This document shows positions 42,704 through 51,224 of a DNA stretch of 64,000 nucleotides, piece by piece. The DNA is from Serinicoccus chungangensis (GTDB lineage Bacteria > Actinomycetota > Actinomycetes > Actinomycetales > Dermatophilaceae), in contig NZ_CP040887.1 of assembly GCF_006337125.1 (NCBI RefSeq), positions 1,922,001 to 1,986,000 of the forward strand, given 5' to 3'. How positions within the stretch are numbered: the stretch's first letter is position 1; the number at the start of each line of letters is the position of its first letter. The position numbers and the translations under genes are program-made. Below the pieces are notes generated by a model. That model saw only the letters and a program-made list of their open reading frames with translations, made no database searches and had not been told where the DNA came from.

Positions 42704-43795
42704 TCACCCGAACGCCGGGTAGGGCGGCAGGACCAGGTCGCTCTCCCGCCAGGCCCGGCCGGCCCAGGCGAGCGCCTCCTCGCAGGCGGCCGCGATGTCC
42801 GGCAGCTCGACCGCGCACTCGCGCACGACCCAGCGCCAGCGGGCGACGAGCAGCGCCCGGAAGGCCGGCCCGGTGCGGCCCGCGGGCGCCATCGTCCGGT
42901 CGGCCACGGCGCCGTCGAGCAGCCACAGCGTCCCGGCGAGCACCCACAGGGCGACCGCACCGCGCACCTGCCGCGGCCAGTCCGCGTCCTCCGTCAGCCC
43001 CGGGACCGCCCCGGAGGCCGCGTCGGTGAACGCCGCCAGCGTCGCGTCGGTCAGTCCGGCGGGCGGGGTGAAGACGCACCAGCAGGTGCTGAACGGCTCG
43101 GCGGCGTAGGCCGCCTCGTAGGCCACGTGCCGGACCCCGGTGCCCTCGAGGTCGAGGAGCCGCACGCCCGCCGGGGTCAGCACCGCGTTGTCCGGGCACG
43201 CGTCCCCCGGCCCGACCACGTGCCGGGCGGTGTCGTGCTGCAGCTCGTCGACCAGGTCACGCGCCTGCGCCGCGGCCGCCCGCCCCGCGCGGATGCCCGC
43301 CGCCCCGGCGAGGCGCTCCAGCCCCCGCCGCGGGTAGTCCACCTGCCACCGACGGTCCTCCGCCGCCAGCGCGCCGCCCAGGTCCCGGCGGGCCGCCTCC
43401 ACGGTCGCACCACCGGCGAGCGCACCCCCGAGCGCCCCCGCCCACGCCACGGTATGCCGCCACGCCCCCTCCGCGTCCTCCCCCAGCAGGGCGTCCGCGA
43501 GGGTCGGGTGGCGGCCGAGGTCCTCCATGACGACGGTCTGGGTGCCCTCGTCCAGGGCGAGCAGGCGGGGCGAGCCGCGCAGGTGCCGCAGCCCGGCGAC
43601 CTCCCGGCGCCACCCCATCGCGGCGCCCCGCCCCTCGGGCTGGGGCAGGAACCTCTTGACCACCACGGTGCCGCCCCAGCCGGCGGGGCCCGCGAGGACC
43701 TCGCAGCGGTGCACCTCCGAGCGGACCGACCCGCCCAGCGGGTCCACCCGCCCGAGCTCGACCCCGGAGGGCAGGACGGCCCTGAGAAGGCTCAC
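42704..43795 (-). CDS. Aminoglycoside-phosphotransferase-like (APH) family kinase
   Basis: 363 aa. The catalytic loop VVGPGDACPDNAVL and the metal site VRLLDLEGTGVRHVAYEAAY correspond to the H/GD-x-x-x-x-N and D-x-E elements of APH/ChoK kinases. The N-lobe has GGTVVVKRFLPQPEGR (Lys) and a Glu in GWRREVAGLRHL. The first residue of the HGD motif is Pro-Gly, not His, so activity could be altered. The substrate is unknown. The GTG at 43795 overlaps the upstream stop (GTGA). Last gene of a five-gene minus-strand run. Confidence 0.78.
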   Translation of the reverse strand: MSLLRAVLPSGVELGRVDPLGGSVRSEVHRCEVLAGPAGWGGTVVVKRFLPQPEGRGAAMGWRREVAGLRHLRGSPRLLALDEGTQTVVMEDLGRHPTLADALLGEDAEGAWRHTVAWAGALGGALAGGATVEAARRDLGGALAAEDRRWQVDYPRRGLERLAGAAGIRAGRAAAAQARDLVDELQHDTARHVVGPGDACPDNAVLTPAGVRLLDLEGTGVRHVAYEAAYAAEPFSTCWCVFTPPAGLTDATLAAFTDAASGAVPGLTEDADWPRQVRGAVALWVLAGTLWLLDGAVADRTMAPAGRTGPAFRALLVARWRWVVRECAVELPDIAAACEEALAWAGRAWRESDLVLPPYPAFG

Positions 43796-44811
43796 CCGGC
43801 GAGCTCCCGCACGATCTCCCCGGCCGGGCGCTCCTGGGCGGCGCGCCACCCGCTGCCCGCCCAGAGGTGGAGCCGGTCGACGTCCCCGGCCTCGGCGGCG
43901 GCCCGCCGCAGCGGTCGGGTGAGCTGGTCGACGACGGGGAAGGCCCGGGGCGCGTCGCCGTGCCGTCGGGTCCACCCGGTGGCGAGGGCGCCGGCGACGC
44001 GGCCCGAGTAGGCCCGCGTCTGCACCCGCTCGGCGAGGCGCGGGTCGCGCAGCGCCTCGCGGTAGGTCCGGCCGGCGCCGGACTCCGGGGCCAGGAGGAG
44101 CGCGGTCCCGACCTGCGCCGCCGCCGCGCCTCCGGACAGGGCCCGTCGGACGTCGCCCGCGGTGGTGACGCCGCCCGCGACGACCAGCGGCAGGTCGGTC
44201 GTCGGGCGGACGAGCTCGAGCAGCCCGAGGTGGTCCAGGGGCTCGGGATCGACACCCGGGTCGTGGGTGCCCCGGTGGCCGCCGGCCTCCTGCCCCTGCA
44301 GCACGAGCACGTCGGCTCCCCCCGCCGCGGCCGCGCAGGCCTCCGCGGGCGAGGTCACGGTGACGTGGACCTCGCAACCGGCGCGTCTCCAGCGGTCGAC
44401 CACCTCGGCGTCCGGCACCCCGAAGGTGCAGGAGACGACCGGTGGGGCCAGGGTCTCCACGAGCTGCACCTTCGCCTCCCAGTGGTCGGTGTCGTGCCAG
44501 CTCACCGTCCCCGGCCGGACGCCGAGGTCGGCCGCCTCCGGGGCGATGCGCCGGGCGAAGGCCTCGACCTCGGGCTCCAGGGCAGGACGGTCCAGGGGGT
44601 GCGGCACGAAGAGGTTCACCCCGAAGGGCCGGGTGGTCAGGTCGCGCACGTGGACGAGGTCGGCGGCGAGCCACTCGGGGGTCTGGTAGCCGGCCGCGAG
44701 CATGCCCAGCCCACCCGCGTCGCTGACCGCCGCGACGAGCAGCGGGCTCGTGACACCGCCCGCCATGGGCGCGCCGACCACCGGACGGTCGGTCGACCCC
44801 AGCACGCTCAC
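43792..44811 (-). CDS. Nitronate monooxygenase-like FMN enzyme (2-nitropropane dioxygenase family)
   Basis: 339 aa TIM barrel. FMN-site blocks are visible: VVGAPMAGGVTSPLLVAAVS, GMLAAGYQTPEWL, VLVLQGQEAGGHRG (His of the NMO family), LPLVVAGGVTTAGDVRRAL and AAAAQVGTALLLAPESGA. The family oxidises alkyl nitronates such as propionate-3-nitronate, but relatives include enoyl reductases, so the substrate is uncertain. Coupled by 4-bp overlaps to dgt and the APH-like gene. Confidence 0.88.
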   Translation of the reverse strand: MSVLGSTDRPVVGAPMAGGVTSPLLVAAVSDAGGLGMLAAGYQTPEWLAADLVHVRDLTTRPFGVNLFVPHPLDRPALEPEVEAFARRIAPEAADLGVRPGTVSWHDTDHWEAKVQLVETLAPPVVSCTFGVPDAEVVDRWRRAGCEVHVTVTSPAEACAAAAGGADVLVLQGQEAGGHRGTHDPGVDPEPLDHLGLLELVRPTTDLPLVVAGGVTTAGDVRRALSGGAAAAQVGTALLLAPESGAGRTYREALRDPRLAERVQTRAYSGRVAGALATGWTRRHGDAPRAFPVVDQLTRPLRRAAAEAGDVDRLHLWAGSGWRAAQERPAGEIVRELAG

Positions 44812-46082
44812 CGGGCCTCCAGCCGGGCGTGCACGGCGAGGGCCCGGGCGTCCGACAGGCTCGCCACCTGGTCCACCACCACCCGCAGGCGGGCCGCGTC
44901 GTCCCCCGCCCGCTCGGCCGCGTGCGCGGCCTCGGCGTGCAGGGGGTCGAGGCGGTGGACGTCCCCGGAGTAGTGCTCCACCAGCCGGGTGAGGATGTGC
45001 TGCTCGCGCTCCATCGTCGTGCGGCGCTCCTCGCTCAGCATGACGAAGTGGGCGGCGACCGCCTTGAGCACCGCGGCCTGCGCCCGCACCCGGTCCGGCA
45101 CCACGAGGTCGGCGGCGTAGCGCGTCAGCGGTCCCGGCCCGTGCCGGTCCCGGGTGGCGAGCTCGACGGTGTGGACGAAGTGCCCGATCAGGCGGGAGGT
45201 CATGTCCTTGAGCGCCGCGAGGTCGGCCCGGGTGCCGGTGTGCCTCGTCGGCACCCAGCCGGTGGCGAGGATGTCGCTGAGCGCGCCGCGCAGGACGTCC
45301 TGGGTGAGGTCCGCGGCGTACCAGTCCTGCGCCAGCGCGGCCACGGTGGCCTGGACGTCCTCCTCGTCCAGGGACCGGGGGTCGACCCGGCCCGAGGCGA
45401 TGGCGTCCTCCACGTCGTGGACGCAGTAGGCGACGTCGTCCGACCAGTCCATCACCTGCGCCTCCAGGCAGCGCCGCCGCGGCTCGTCGAGCGGGGCGCC
45501 GTCGCGCACCCAGGCGAAGACGTCGCGGTCGTCGTCGTAGACCCCGAACTTGCCTGGTCCCACCCCCGGCGGACCCTCCCCGCGCGGCCACGGGTACTTC
45601 GTGGCCGCATCCAGGCTGGCCCGGGTGAGGTTCAGCCCGGCCGGCCGGCCGTCCTCGTGGCTGCGCTTGGCCTCCAGCCGGGTGAGGACGCGCAGGGTCT
45701 GGGCGTTGCCCTCGAAGCCACCGGCCGGCCCCGCCAGCGCGTCCAGCACGGCTTCCCCGTTGTGCCCGAAGGGTGGGTGCCCGATGTCGTGGGCGAGACA
45801 GGCGGTGTCGACGACGTCCGCGTCGCACCCGAGGGCGGCGCCGAACTCACGACCGATCTGCGCGACCTCGAGGGAGTGGGTCAGCCGGTTGCGCACGAAG
45901 TCGTCGGTCGTCGGGGCCAGGACCTGGGTGGTCGCGGCCAGACGTCGCAGCGCCGCGGAGTGCAGCACCCGGGCCCGGTCCCGGGCGAAGTCCTGACGGT
46001 CCGACCGCTTCTGGGCCGGGTCCTCGGCCACCCACCGCTCGCGCGCGGAGGCGGCATACTCACCGGTCGGCTGGACGCTCAC
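44808..46082 (-). CDS. dgt: Deoxyguanosinetriphosphate triphosphohydrolase-like protein
   Basis: 424 aa HD-domain dNTPase removing triphosphate from dNTPs. The metal site is RNRLTHSLEVAQIGRE (His) with ACLAHDIGHPPFGHNGEAVLD (HD and the following His). WSDDVAYCVHDVEDAIASG supplies the distal Asp. N-terminal RSDRQDFARDRARVLHSAALRRL is the DNA/dNTP-contacting start of the family. GTG 46082 overlaps the previous gene's stop. In actinobacteria dgt typically lies next to dnaG; here a few genes intervene. Confidence 0.94.
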   Translation of the reverse strand: MSVQPTGEYAASARERWVAEDPAQKRSDRQDFARDRARVLHSAALRRLAATTQVLAPTTDDFVRNRLTHSLEVAQIGREFGAALGCDADVVDTACLAHDIGHPPFGHNGEAVLDALAGPAGGFEGNAQTLRVLTRLEAKRSHEDGRPAGLNLTRASLDAATKYPWPRGEGPPGVGPGKFGVYDDDRDVFAWVRDGAPLDEPRRRCLEAQVMDWSDDVAYCVHDVEDAIASGRVDPRSLDEEDVQATVAALAQDWYAADLTQDVLRGALSDILATGWVPTRHTGTRADLAALKDMTSRLIGHFVHTVELATRDRHGPGPLTRYAADLVVPDRVRAQAAVLKAVAAHFVMLSEERRTTMEREQHILTRLVEHYSGDVHRLDPLHAEAAHAAERAGDDAARLRVVVDQVASLSDARALAVHARLEAR

Positions 46083-46576
46083 ACCGCCGAGGGTATGCGG
46101 TCGCGCCCGCGGGCGCGGTCGCGCACCCGGCGCGCACCCTGGGCGAGCACCGGGCCGAGCGGACGGGCCGGGACGTCGACGTAGCCGCCGCGCTCCAGAC
46201 CGGCGTGCCGCTCGAAGACGCTGCGGGCCGCCCGGTCCCCGGTCCGCAGCCAGGACCACCCCATCGAGGCGAGGTAGAGCGGGAGGAACGGCAGCCCGAG
46301 GCAGGCAGCCCACTGCCGGGCGTGGGTGAGCTCGTGGTCCAGGAGCCCGGGCCGGTGCGCCGCCAGCCGGTCCAGGTCGTGGCGGGAGATGACCACGTCA
46401 CCGATGGTGAAGACACCGGCGACGGGGAAGGACCACCGGTAGTGGTCGGCGAGGTAGCACCGGGACGGGCCGCGGCGGATCCTGGCCCCGCCGAGGCCGG
46501 CGACCGCCAGGCCCAGGGGCGTCGACAGGTTGACCCAGTTGAGCAGGTGACGCCCGCGGTCGGCCCGCGTCGCCAT
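46079..46576 (-). CDS. Hypothetical protein with HExxH motif
   Basis: 165 aa. A zincin-like HELTHARQWAACLGLPFLPL follows a beta-rich part (GVFTIGDVVISRHDLDRL). The helix after it is hydrophobic and may lie on the membrane, then WSWLRTGDRAARSVFERHAG and an Arg-rich tail. Proteins with this pattern are annotated as unknown, sometimes peptidase-like. A third zinc ligand (Glu in FERHAGLE?) is uncertain. Overlaps both neighbours, DUF2277 by 1 nt and dgt by 4 nt. Confidence 0.7.
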   Translation of the reverse strand: MATRADRGRHLLNWVNLSTPLGLAVAGLGGARIRRGPSRCYLADHYRWSFPVAGVFTIGDVVISRHDLDRLAAHRPGLLDHELTHARQWAACLGLPFLPLYLASMGWSWLRTGDRAARSVFERHAGLERGGYVDVPARPLGPVLAQGARRVRDRARGRDRIPSAV

Positions 46577-46848
46577 CAGGACGCGGCGTAGCGCTGGGCG
46601 GCGCGGGCCCGGGCCTTGGCCGCCTCGGTCTCGCGGTCCTTGGGCGGGGCGCTCGTCACCAGCGCGTCGAGCAGCTCCTCGGTGACCCGGGTGATCTCGG
46701 CGACCGCCGTGGCGTAGGCCTGCTCGTTGGCGCGGGACGGCTTGCTGGCGCCGCCGACCTTGCGGACGTACTGCAGCGCGGCGGCCTGGACCTCGGAGCG
46801 GGTGGCCGGGGGCTCGAAGTTGTGGAGCGGGCGGATGTTGCGGCACAT
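46576..46848 (-). CDS. DUF2277 family protein
   Basis: 90 aa. The N-terminus CRNIRPLHNFEPPATRSEV and the AALQYVRKVGGASKPSRANE block are diagnostic for DUF2277, a small conserved protein of unknown function. First gene of the minus-strand run ending in the APH-like kinase. A weak -10 (CACAGT, 46856-46861) lies 7 nt before the ATG. Confidence 0.92.
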   Translation of the reverse strand: MCRNIRPLHNFEPPATRSEVQAAALQYVRKVGGASKPSRANEQAYATAVAEITRVTEELLDALVTSAPPKDRETEAAKARARAAQRYAAS

Positions 46849-46895
46849 GGTCCTCACTGTGCCACGTCCGGCCCGAGCCTGTCCGGGACGAGCGC

Positions 46896-46901
46896 TAGGG
46901 T
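46896..46901 (+). promoter_or_regulatory. -10 box (TAGGGT) of the sulfurtransferase gene, leaderless type
   Basis: TAGGGT ends 7 nt before the ATG at 46909. No ribosome site is present. Confidence 0.5.
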
Positions 46902-46908
46902 GCGCCGC

Positions 46909-47784
46909 ATGACCCTGAGCACCTCCCCCACCGGTCCGCTGGTCACCGTCGACGAACTGCAGGCGGGCCTCGTCGGCCCACCGGGTTCCCGGCCCGTCCT
47001 CGTGGACGTCCGGTGGTCGCTCGGCGCGGGACCGGAGGCCAACCACGCGGCCTACCTCGAGGAGCACCTGCCCGCGGCGGCCTTCCTCGACCTGGAGGCG
47101 GCCCTGTCCGGTCCGCCAACCCCCGACGGGAGGGGCGGGCGCCACCCGATGCCCGCACGGGAGACCGTCGAGCAGGGACTGCGCGCCGCGGGGGTGCAGG
47201 ACGGACGTCCGGTGGTGTTCTACGACGCCGGGCCCGGACTAGGTGCCGCACGCGCGTGGTGGGTCGCCGCCCACCACGGTCTCGAGGGGGCCGTCCTCGA
47301 CGGCGGGCTGGCCGCCTGGCGGGCTGCCGGCCTGCCCACCGCCTCCGGCCCGGTCGACACCCCGGAGGGCGACGTCGTCCTGCCGGTGGGCGGGCCGGGT
47401 CGGGAGCTGCTCGACGCCGACGGGCTGGTCGAGCACCAGGCCGCGGGGGGCCAGGTGCTCGATGCCCGACCTGCCGACCGCTACCGCGGCGAGAACGAGA
47501 CCATCGACCCGGTCGCCGGACACGTCCCGGGGGCCCTGAGCCTGCCGGCGCTCTCGTTGCTCGGTCCGGAGGGCCGCCTCGTCGACGCCGAGCACGTGGT
47601 CACCGCGCTCACGGACGCGGGCGGCCGCACCGACCGCCCGACCGCGGTCTACTGCGGGTCGGGGGTGCAGGCGGCCCACCTCGCGCTGGCCCTGGAGGCG
47701 CGCGGGGTGGGCCCTCGCCCGGCGGTCTACGTCGGCTCCTGGAGCGACTGGGTCAGCGACCCCGACCGCCCCGTGGAGCGGTGA
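46909..47784 (+). CDS. Thiosulfate/3-mercaptopyruvate sulfurtransferase (two rhodanese domains)
   Basis: 291 aa. The inactive N-terminal rhodanese domain covers LVDVRWSLGAG ... VVFYDAGPGLGAARAWWVAAHHG. The active C-terminal domain has LDARPADRYRGENETIDPVAGHVPGA and the catalytic Cys in TAVYCGSGVQAAHLAL. The active loop CGSGVQA is of the mercaptopyruvate (CGSGVTA-like) class. It transfers sulfur to cyanide or thiols. Converges directly with the PfpI gene. Confidence 0.93.
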   Translation: MTLSTSPTGPLVTVDELQAGLVGPPGSRPVLVDVRWSLGAGPEANHAAYLEEHLPAAAFLDLEAALSGPPTPDGRGGRHPMPARETVEQGLRAAGVQDGRPVVFYDAGPGLGAARAWWVAAHHGLEGAVLDGGLAAWRAAGLPTASGPVDTPEGDVVLPVGGPGRELLDADGLVEHQAAGGQVLDARPADRYRGENETIDPVAGHVPGALSLPALSLLGPEGRLVDAEHVVTALTDAGGRTDRPTAVYCGSGVQAAHLALALEARGVGPRPAVYVGSWSDWVSDPDRPVER

Positions 47785-48309
47785 TCAGCCGCCGACCGAG
47801 CGGACCAGCTCGCGGTTGAAGGCGGACAGGTCCGCCGGGGTACGGCTGGAGACCAGCCAGTCGTCCACGACGACCTCCTCGTCGACCCAGGTGACGCCCG
47901 CGTTGCGCAGGTCCGTCTGCAGCGAGGGGAAGGAGGTCATCGTGCGGCCGTCGAGCACGGCCGCGTCGGTGAGGATCCAGGCACCGTGGCAGATGACCGA
48001 CACCGGCTTGGCCTGCTCCCCGAAGTGCCGGGCGAAGGCCACGGCGTCGGAGTCCATGCGCAGGTTGTCGGCGTTGCCGACGCCACCGGGCAGGACGAGC
48101 GCGTCGTAGGAGGCGGGGTCCGCGTCCGCGACCACCACGTCGACGTCCTGGGTGTGGCCGTTCTTACCGGTGACGGTGCCGGACTCCGGGGCGACGAGAC
48201 GCGGCGTCCCGCCGGCCTCGACCACGGCGTCCCAGGGGCTGGTGAGCTCACTGTCCTCGAAGTCGTCGGTGAGGAGGAAGGCAACGGTCTTTCCATCGAG
48301 ATGTCCCAT
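47785..48309 (-). CDS. DJ-1/PfpI family protein
   Basis: 174 aa. The nucleophile elbow is VSVICHGAWILTDA (Cys followed by His), and the acidic partner is in LTDDFEDSELTSPW (Glu). It matches the YhbO/PfpI subgroup implicated in stress resistance and glyoxal/protein deglycase activity; the exact reaction is debated. A TACGGT -10 box lies 6 nt before the ATG (48316-48321), indicating a leaderless message. Confidence 0.93.
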   Translation of the reverse strand: MGHLDGKTVAFLLTDDFEDSELTSPWDAVVEAGGTPRLVAPESGTVTGKNGHTQDVDVVVADADPASYDALVLPGGVGNADNLRMDSDAVAFARHFGEQAKPVSVICHGAWILTDAAVLDGRTMTSFPSLQTDLRNAGVTWVDEEVVVDDWLVSSRTPADLSAFNRELVRSVGG

Positions 48310-48315
48310 GGCTCC

Positions 48316-48321
48316 ACCGTA
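48316..48321 (-). promoter_or_regulatory. -10 box (TACGGT) of the PfpI gene, leaderless type
   Basis: On the minus strand TACGGT ends 6 nt before the ATG at 48309, in the 44-bp gap after dusB. Confidence 0.4.
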
Positions 48322-48353
48322 GGAGCACGCCGCCGCGGGTGCAGGCTGAGCCG

Positions 48354-49553
48354 TCAGCCGCCGCTCACCGACAGCTCGGCGTGCGCGACGGCCGCCCGCT
48401 GCCCGCCGTCGAGGTCGCGCCCCTCCAGCCACCGGTCCGGGAGGGCGACGACCCGCGGCGAGCCCGCCCGGCCCCGCTGGCCCTCGGCGGCCTCGCCGGG
48501 CCACGGCTGGTCGAGGTCCAGGCTGTCGATGAGGCGGTCGAGGTCGGCGAGGGTGTGCACGAGGCCGAGCTGGTGGCGCAGCTCGCCGCCGACCCGGAAG
48601 CCCTTGGTGTACCAGGCGATGTGCTTGCGGATGTCGCGGCAGCCGTGGCCCTCGTCGCCGTGGAAGTCGGCCAGCAGCTCGGCGTGCCGGCGCAGCACCC
48701 GGCACACCTCCCGCAGGGTCGGCTCCACCCGCACCGAGGAGCCGGCGAAGGCGGCGGCCAGGTCGGTGAAGAGCCACGGTCGTCCGAGGCAGCCGCGCCC
48801 GACGACCACGCCGTCGCAGCCGGTCCGCTCGACCATCGCCAGCGCGTCCTCGGCCGACCAGATGTCGCCGTTGCCCAGGACGGGGATGGAGGTGACGGCG
48901 GCCTTAAGCTCGGCGATGCGGCTCCAGTCGGCCTGCCCGGAGTAGGCCTGCGCCGCCGTGCGGGCGTGCAGCGCCACCGCGGCCGCACCCTCGTCCTCGG
49001 CGATGCGCCCGGCGTCGAGGAAGGTCTCGTGGTCGGCGTCGATCCCGACCCGCATCTTCACCGTCACCGGGATGCCCGCGGGCGTGGCCTCGCGGACCGC
49101 CTCCCGCACGATGCCCCGGAAGAGCTCGGTCTTCCACGGCAGCGCCGCTCCCCCGCCCTTGCGGGTGACCTTGGGCACCGGGCAGCCGAAGTTGAGGTCG
49201 ACGTGGTCGGCACGGTCCTCCTCGACCAGCATCCGGACCGCCGCGCCGACGGTCGCGGGGTCGACGCCGTAGAGCTGGATGGAGCGCGGCGACTCCCCCT
49301 CGCCGTGCTCGATGAGCTTCATCGAGATCGGGGTGCGCTCGACGAGGGCCCGTGAGGTGATCATCTCGCTGACGTAGAGGCAGTCCGAGCCGCCCGCGGA
49401 CCCGGCGGCCGCCAGGCCCTCCTGGCCGTACTCCCGGCACAGGCGCCGGAAGGCGCGGTTGGTGATGCCGGCCATGGGCGCGAGCACCACCGGCGAGTCG
49501 ATGGTGTGCGGGCCGATCTGCAGGGGCGGCAGGACTGGTGCGGTGATCGTCAT
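48354..49553 (-). CDS. dusB: tRNA-dihydrouridine synthase B
   Basis: 399 aa FMN enzyme reducing uridines in the tRNA D-loop. Family blocks are VVLAPMAGITNRAFRRLC, SIQLYGVDP, DLNFGCPVPKVTRKGGGAAL (catalytic Cys), VTVKMRVGIDADHETFLD, ALHARTAAQAYSGQADW, VLGNGDIWSAEDA and CDGVVVGRGCLGRPWLF. The ATG at 49553 overlaps the LysR-type gene's stop by 4 bp, so the two are coupled. The C-terminal extension of about 60 residues is proline/arginine-rich. Confidence 0.95.
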   Translation of the reverse strand: MTITAPVLPPLQIGPHTIDSPVVLAPMAGITNRAFRRLCREYGQEGLAAAGSAGGSDCLYVSEMITSRALVERTPISMKLIEHGEGESPRSIQLYGVDPATVGAAVRMLVEEDRADHVDLNFGCPVPKVTRKGGGAALPWKTELFRGIVREAVREATPAGIPVTVKMRVGIDADHETFLDAGRIAEDEGAAAVALHARTAAQAYSGQADWSRIAELKAAVTSIPVLGNGDIWSAEDALAMVERTGCDGVVVGRGCLGRPWLFTDLAAAFAGSSVRVEPTLREVCRVLRRHAELLADFHGDEGHGCRDIRKHIAWYTKGFRVGGELRHQLGLVHTLADLDRLIDSLDLDQPWPGEAAEGQRGRAGSPRVVALPDRWLEGRDLDGGQRAAVAHAELSVSGG

Positions 49554-50494
49554 GACGAGGCCATTGTCCCACCGTCCCGGGCCGCTGCGGGCCGGCCGCG
49601 GTGCGGCGCCAGCGTCGTCGACGCCTGCTCGGTGACGCAGCGGGTGAGCACGTCCAGGGTGCGCGAGGACAGGCGCGCGCTGAGCCAGTGCAGCGGCACC
49701 TCCATCTGCGCGCGCGGTCCGAGCACCACGAGGGTCCCGTCCTCGAGGAGCGGGGCCGCCCACTCGACCGGCAGCATCCCCCACCCCATCCCGAGGACCA
49801 CCGCGTCGGCGAAGCCGTGGCTGGAGGCGATGACGTGGGCCGGCGGGTCGACCTCCCGGCGCGCCCATCGCCGCGCGACGCGGTGCTGCATCCGGTCCCG
49901 CGCGTCGAAGCGCACGATCGGGGCGGAGTCCAGGGCGCTCGCCCGCGGGCCCTGCGCGAACCACCGCCGGTGGAACCCCGGCGAGCACGTGGCGACGTAG
50001 CGCATCGCGCCCAGCGAGGTCAGCCGGCAGCCCGGCACCGGGGTCGGGTCGGCCGTGACGGCCGCGAGCGCGGAGCCGGCCCGCACCAGGTCGGAGGCGT
50101 ACTCCTCGTCCTCGCGGACCAGCTCGAGCACCACCCCCAGCTCGGCCTGGGCGCGGGCGAGCGCCGGCAGCAGCCACGTCGCCAGGGAGTCGGCGTTGAC
50201 CACCACCGCCACGGCCGGGTATGCCGTGCCGTCGGGCTCGGGGACGAGCTCGGCCAGCGCGTCGCCGAGGAGCACGTCCCACTGCCCCGCCAGGCGCAGC
50301 AGCACCTCGCCGGCCGGGGTCGCGCGGGTCGGCTTGGTGCGGGTCACGACGACGCGACCCAGCGCCTGCTCCAGTGCCCGGATGCGCTGGGACACCGCCG
50401 ACGGGGTGATGCGCAGCCGGGTGGCGGCCCGGTCGAAGGTCCCCTCCTGCACGACCGCGCTCAACGTGGTCAGCGCGACGGGGTCCAGGTCCAT
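49550..50494 (-). CDS. lysG: LysR-family regulator of the ArgP/LysG type
   Basis: 314 aa. The N-terminal helix-turn-helix is LTTLSAVVQEGTFDRAATRL and ITPSAVSQRIRALEQALGR, characteristic of ArgP/LysG. The effector domain includes VNADSLATWLLPAL. It is divergent from a lysE/argO exporter gene, the arrangement of C. glutamicum lysG-lysE, where LysG with lysine, arginine or histidine activates the exporter. The 83-bp gap should hold the operator. Unusually it also precedes dusB in an overlapping unit. Confidence 0.9.
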   Translation of the reverse strand: MDLDPVALTTLSAVVQEGTFDRAATRLRITPSAVSQRIRALEQALGRVVVTRTKPTRATPAGEVLLRLAGQWDVLLGDALAELVPEPDGTAYPAVAVVVNADSLATWLLPALARAQAELGVVLELVREDEEYASDLVRAGSALAAVTADPTPVPGCRLTSLGAMRYVATCSPGFHRRWFAQGPRASALDSAPIVRFDARDRMQHRVARRWARREVDPPAHVIASSHGFADAVVLGMGWGMLPVEWAAPLLEDGTLVVLGPRAQMEVPLHWLSARLSSRTLDVLTRCVTEQASTTLAPHRGRPAAARDGGTMASS

Positions 50495-50564
50495 GTGAAG
50501 AGACGCTACAGGTTCTGCATCATCCTTCGTGGCGCTTGATGCCTGGGTCTGGCCCGGAGCGGCC

Positions 50565-50570
50565 TACCGT
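50565..50570 (+). promoter_or_regulatory. -10 box (TACCGT) of lysE, leaderless type
   Basis: TACCGT ends 7 nt before the lysE ATG at 50578. LysG would bind just upstream, in 50495-50560. Confidence 0.4.
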
Positions 50571-50577
50571 GGTGACC

Positions 50578-51186
50578 ATGCCCCTCCCGCTCGTCGCCGC
50601 CGGCCTGCTCACCGGCCTGGCCCTCATCGCCGCGGTCGGTGCGCAGAACGCCTACCTGCTGCGTCAGGGCCTGCGCCGCCAGCACGTGGGCGCGCTCGTG
50701 ACGCTGTGCGCCGCCTCCGACGTCGTGCTCATCGGGCTGGCCGTGCTCGGCGTCGGCGCGGCGGTCCAGCAGTGGCCGGCCTTCCTCACCGTCGCGCGAT
50801 GGGGCGGAGGGCTCTTCGTCATCGGCTACGGCCTGCACGTGGGCTGGCGGGCCATGCGCCCGGGCGAGACGCTGGTCGCCGGCGGGGGCCGACAGGTGTC
50901 GCTGCGCCGAGCGCTCACCACCATGGCCGCCCTGACGTGGCTCAACCCGCACCTGTACCTCGACATCATCGTGCTCGGGTCCATTGCGAACACGCACGGC
51001 CCGCAGGGCCGGTGGTGGTACTACGCGGGGCTCGTGGGCGCCAGCGTCCTGTGGTTCAGCGCGCTGGGGTTCGGCTCCCGCCGCCTGGCCCCGCTGCTGG
51101 CCCGGCCCCGGGCCTGGCAGGTGCTCGACGCCCTCATCGCCCTGGTCATGCTGGCGCTGGGCGTGGGCCTGCTCACCGGGGGCTGA
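50578..51186 (+). CDS. lysE: LysE/ArgO family basic amino acid exporter
   Basis: 202 aa with about six hydrophobic segments. The N-terminus GLLTGLALIAAVGAQNAYLL RQG... carries the conserved GAQN-x-x-L-RQG signature of LysE. TMAALTWLNPHLYLDIIVLG is the second family motif (NPH-x-x-LD). It exports lysine and arginine when they accumulate. Regulated by the divergent LysG homologue. Confidence 0.93.
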   Translation: MPLPLVAAGLLTGLALIAAVGAQNAYLLRQGLRRQHVGALVTLCAASDVVLIGLAVLGVGAAVQQWPAFLTVARWGGGLFVIGYGLHVGWRAMRPGETLVAGGGRQVSLRRALTTMAALTWLNPHLYLDIIVLGSIANTHGPQGRWWYYAGLVGASVLWFSALGFGSRRLAPLLARPRAWQVLDALIALVMLALGVGLLTGG

Positions 51187-51193
51187 GGGCATA

Positions 51194-51217
51194 CCCCGCC
51201 GCCGGGCGACGGCGGGG
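51194..51217. terminator. Hairpin between convergent lysE and glyS
   Basis: An 8-bp perfect stem, CCCCGCCG/CGGCGGGG, with an 8-nt loop in the 38-bp convergent gap. No T-run. Confidence 0.55.
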
Positions 51218-51224
51218 CCGCGCC

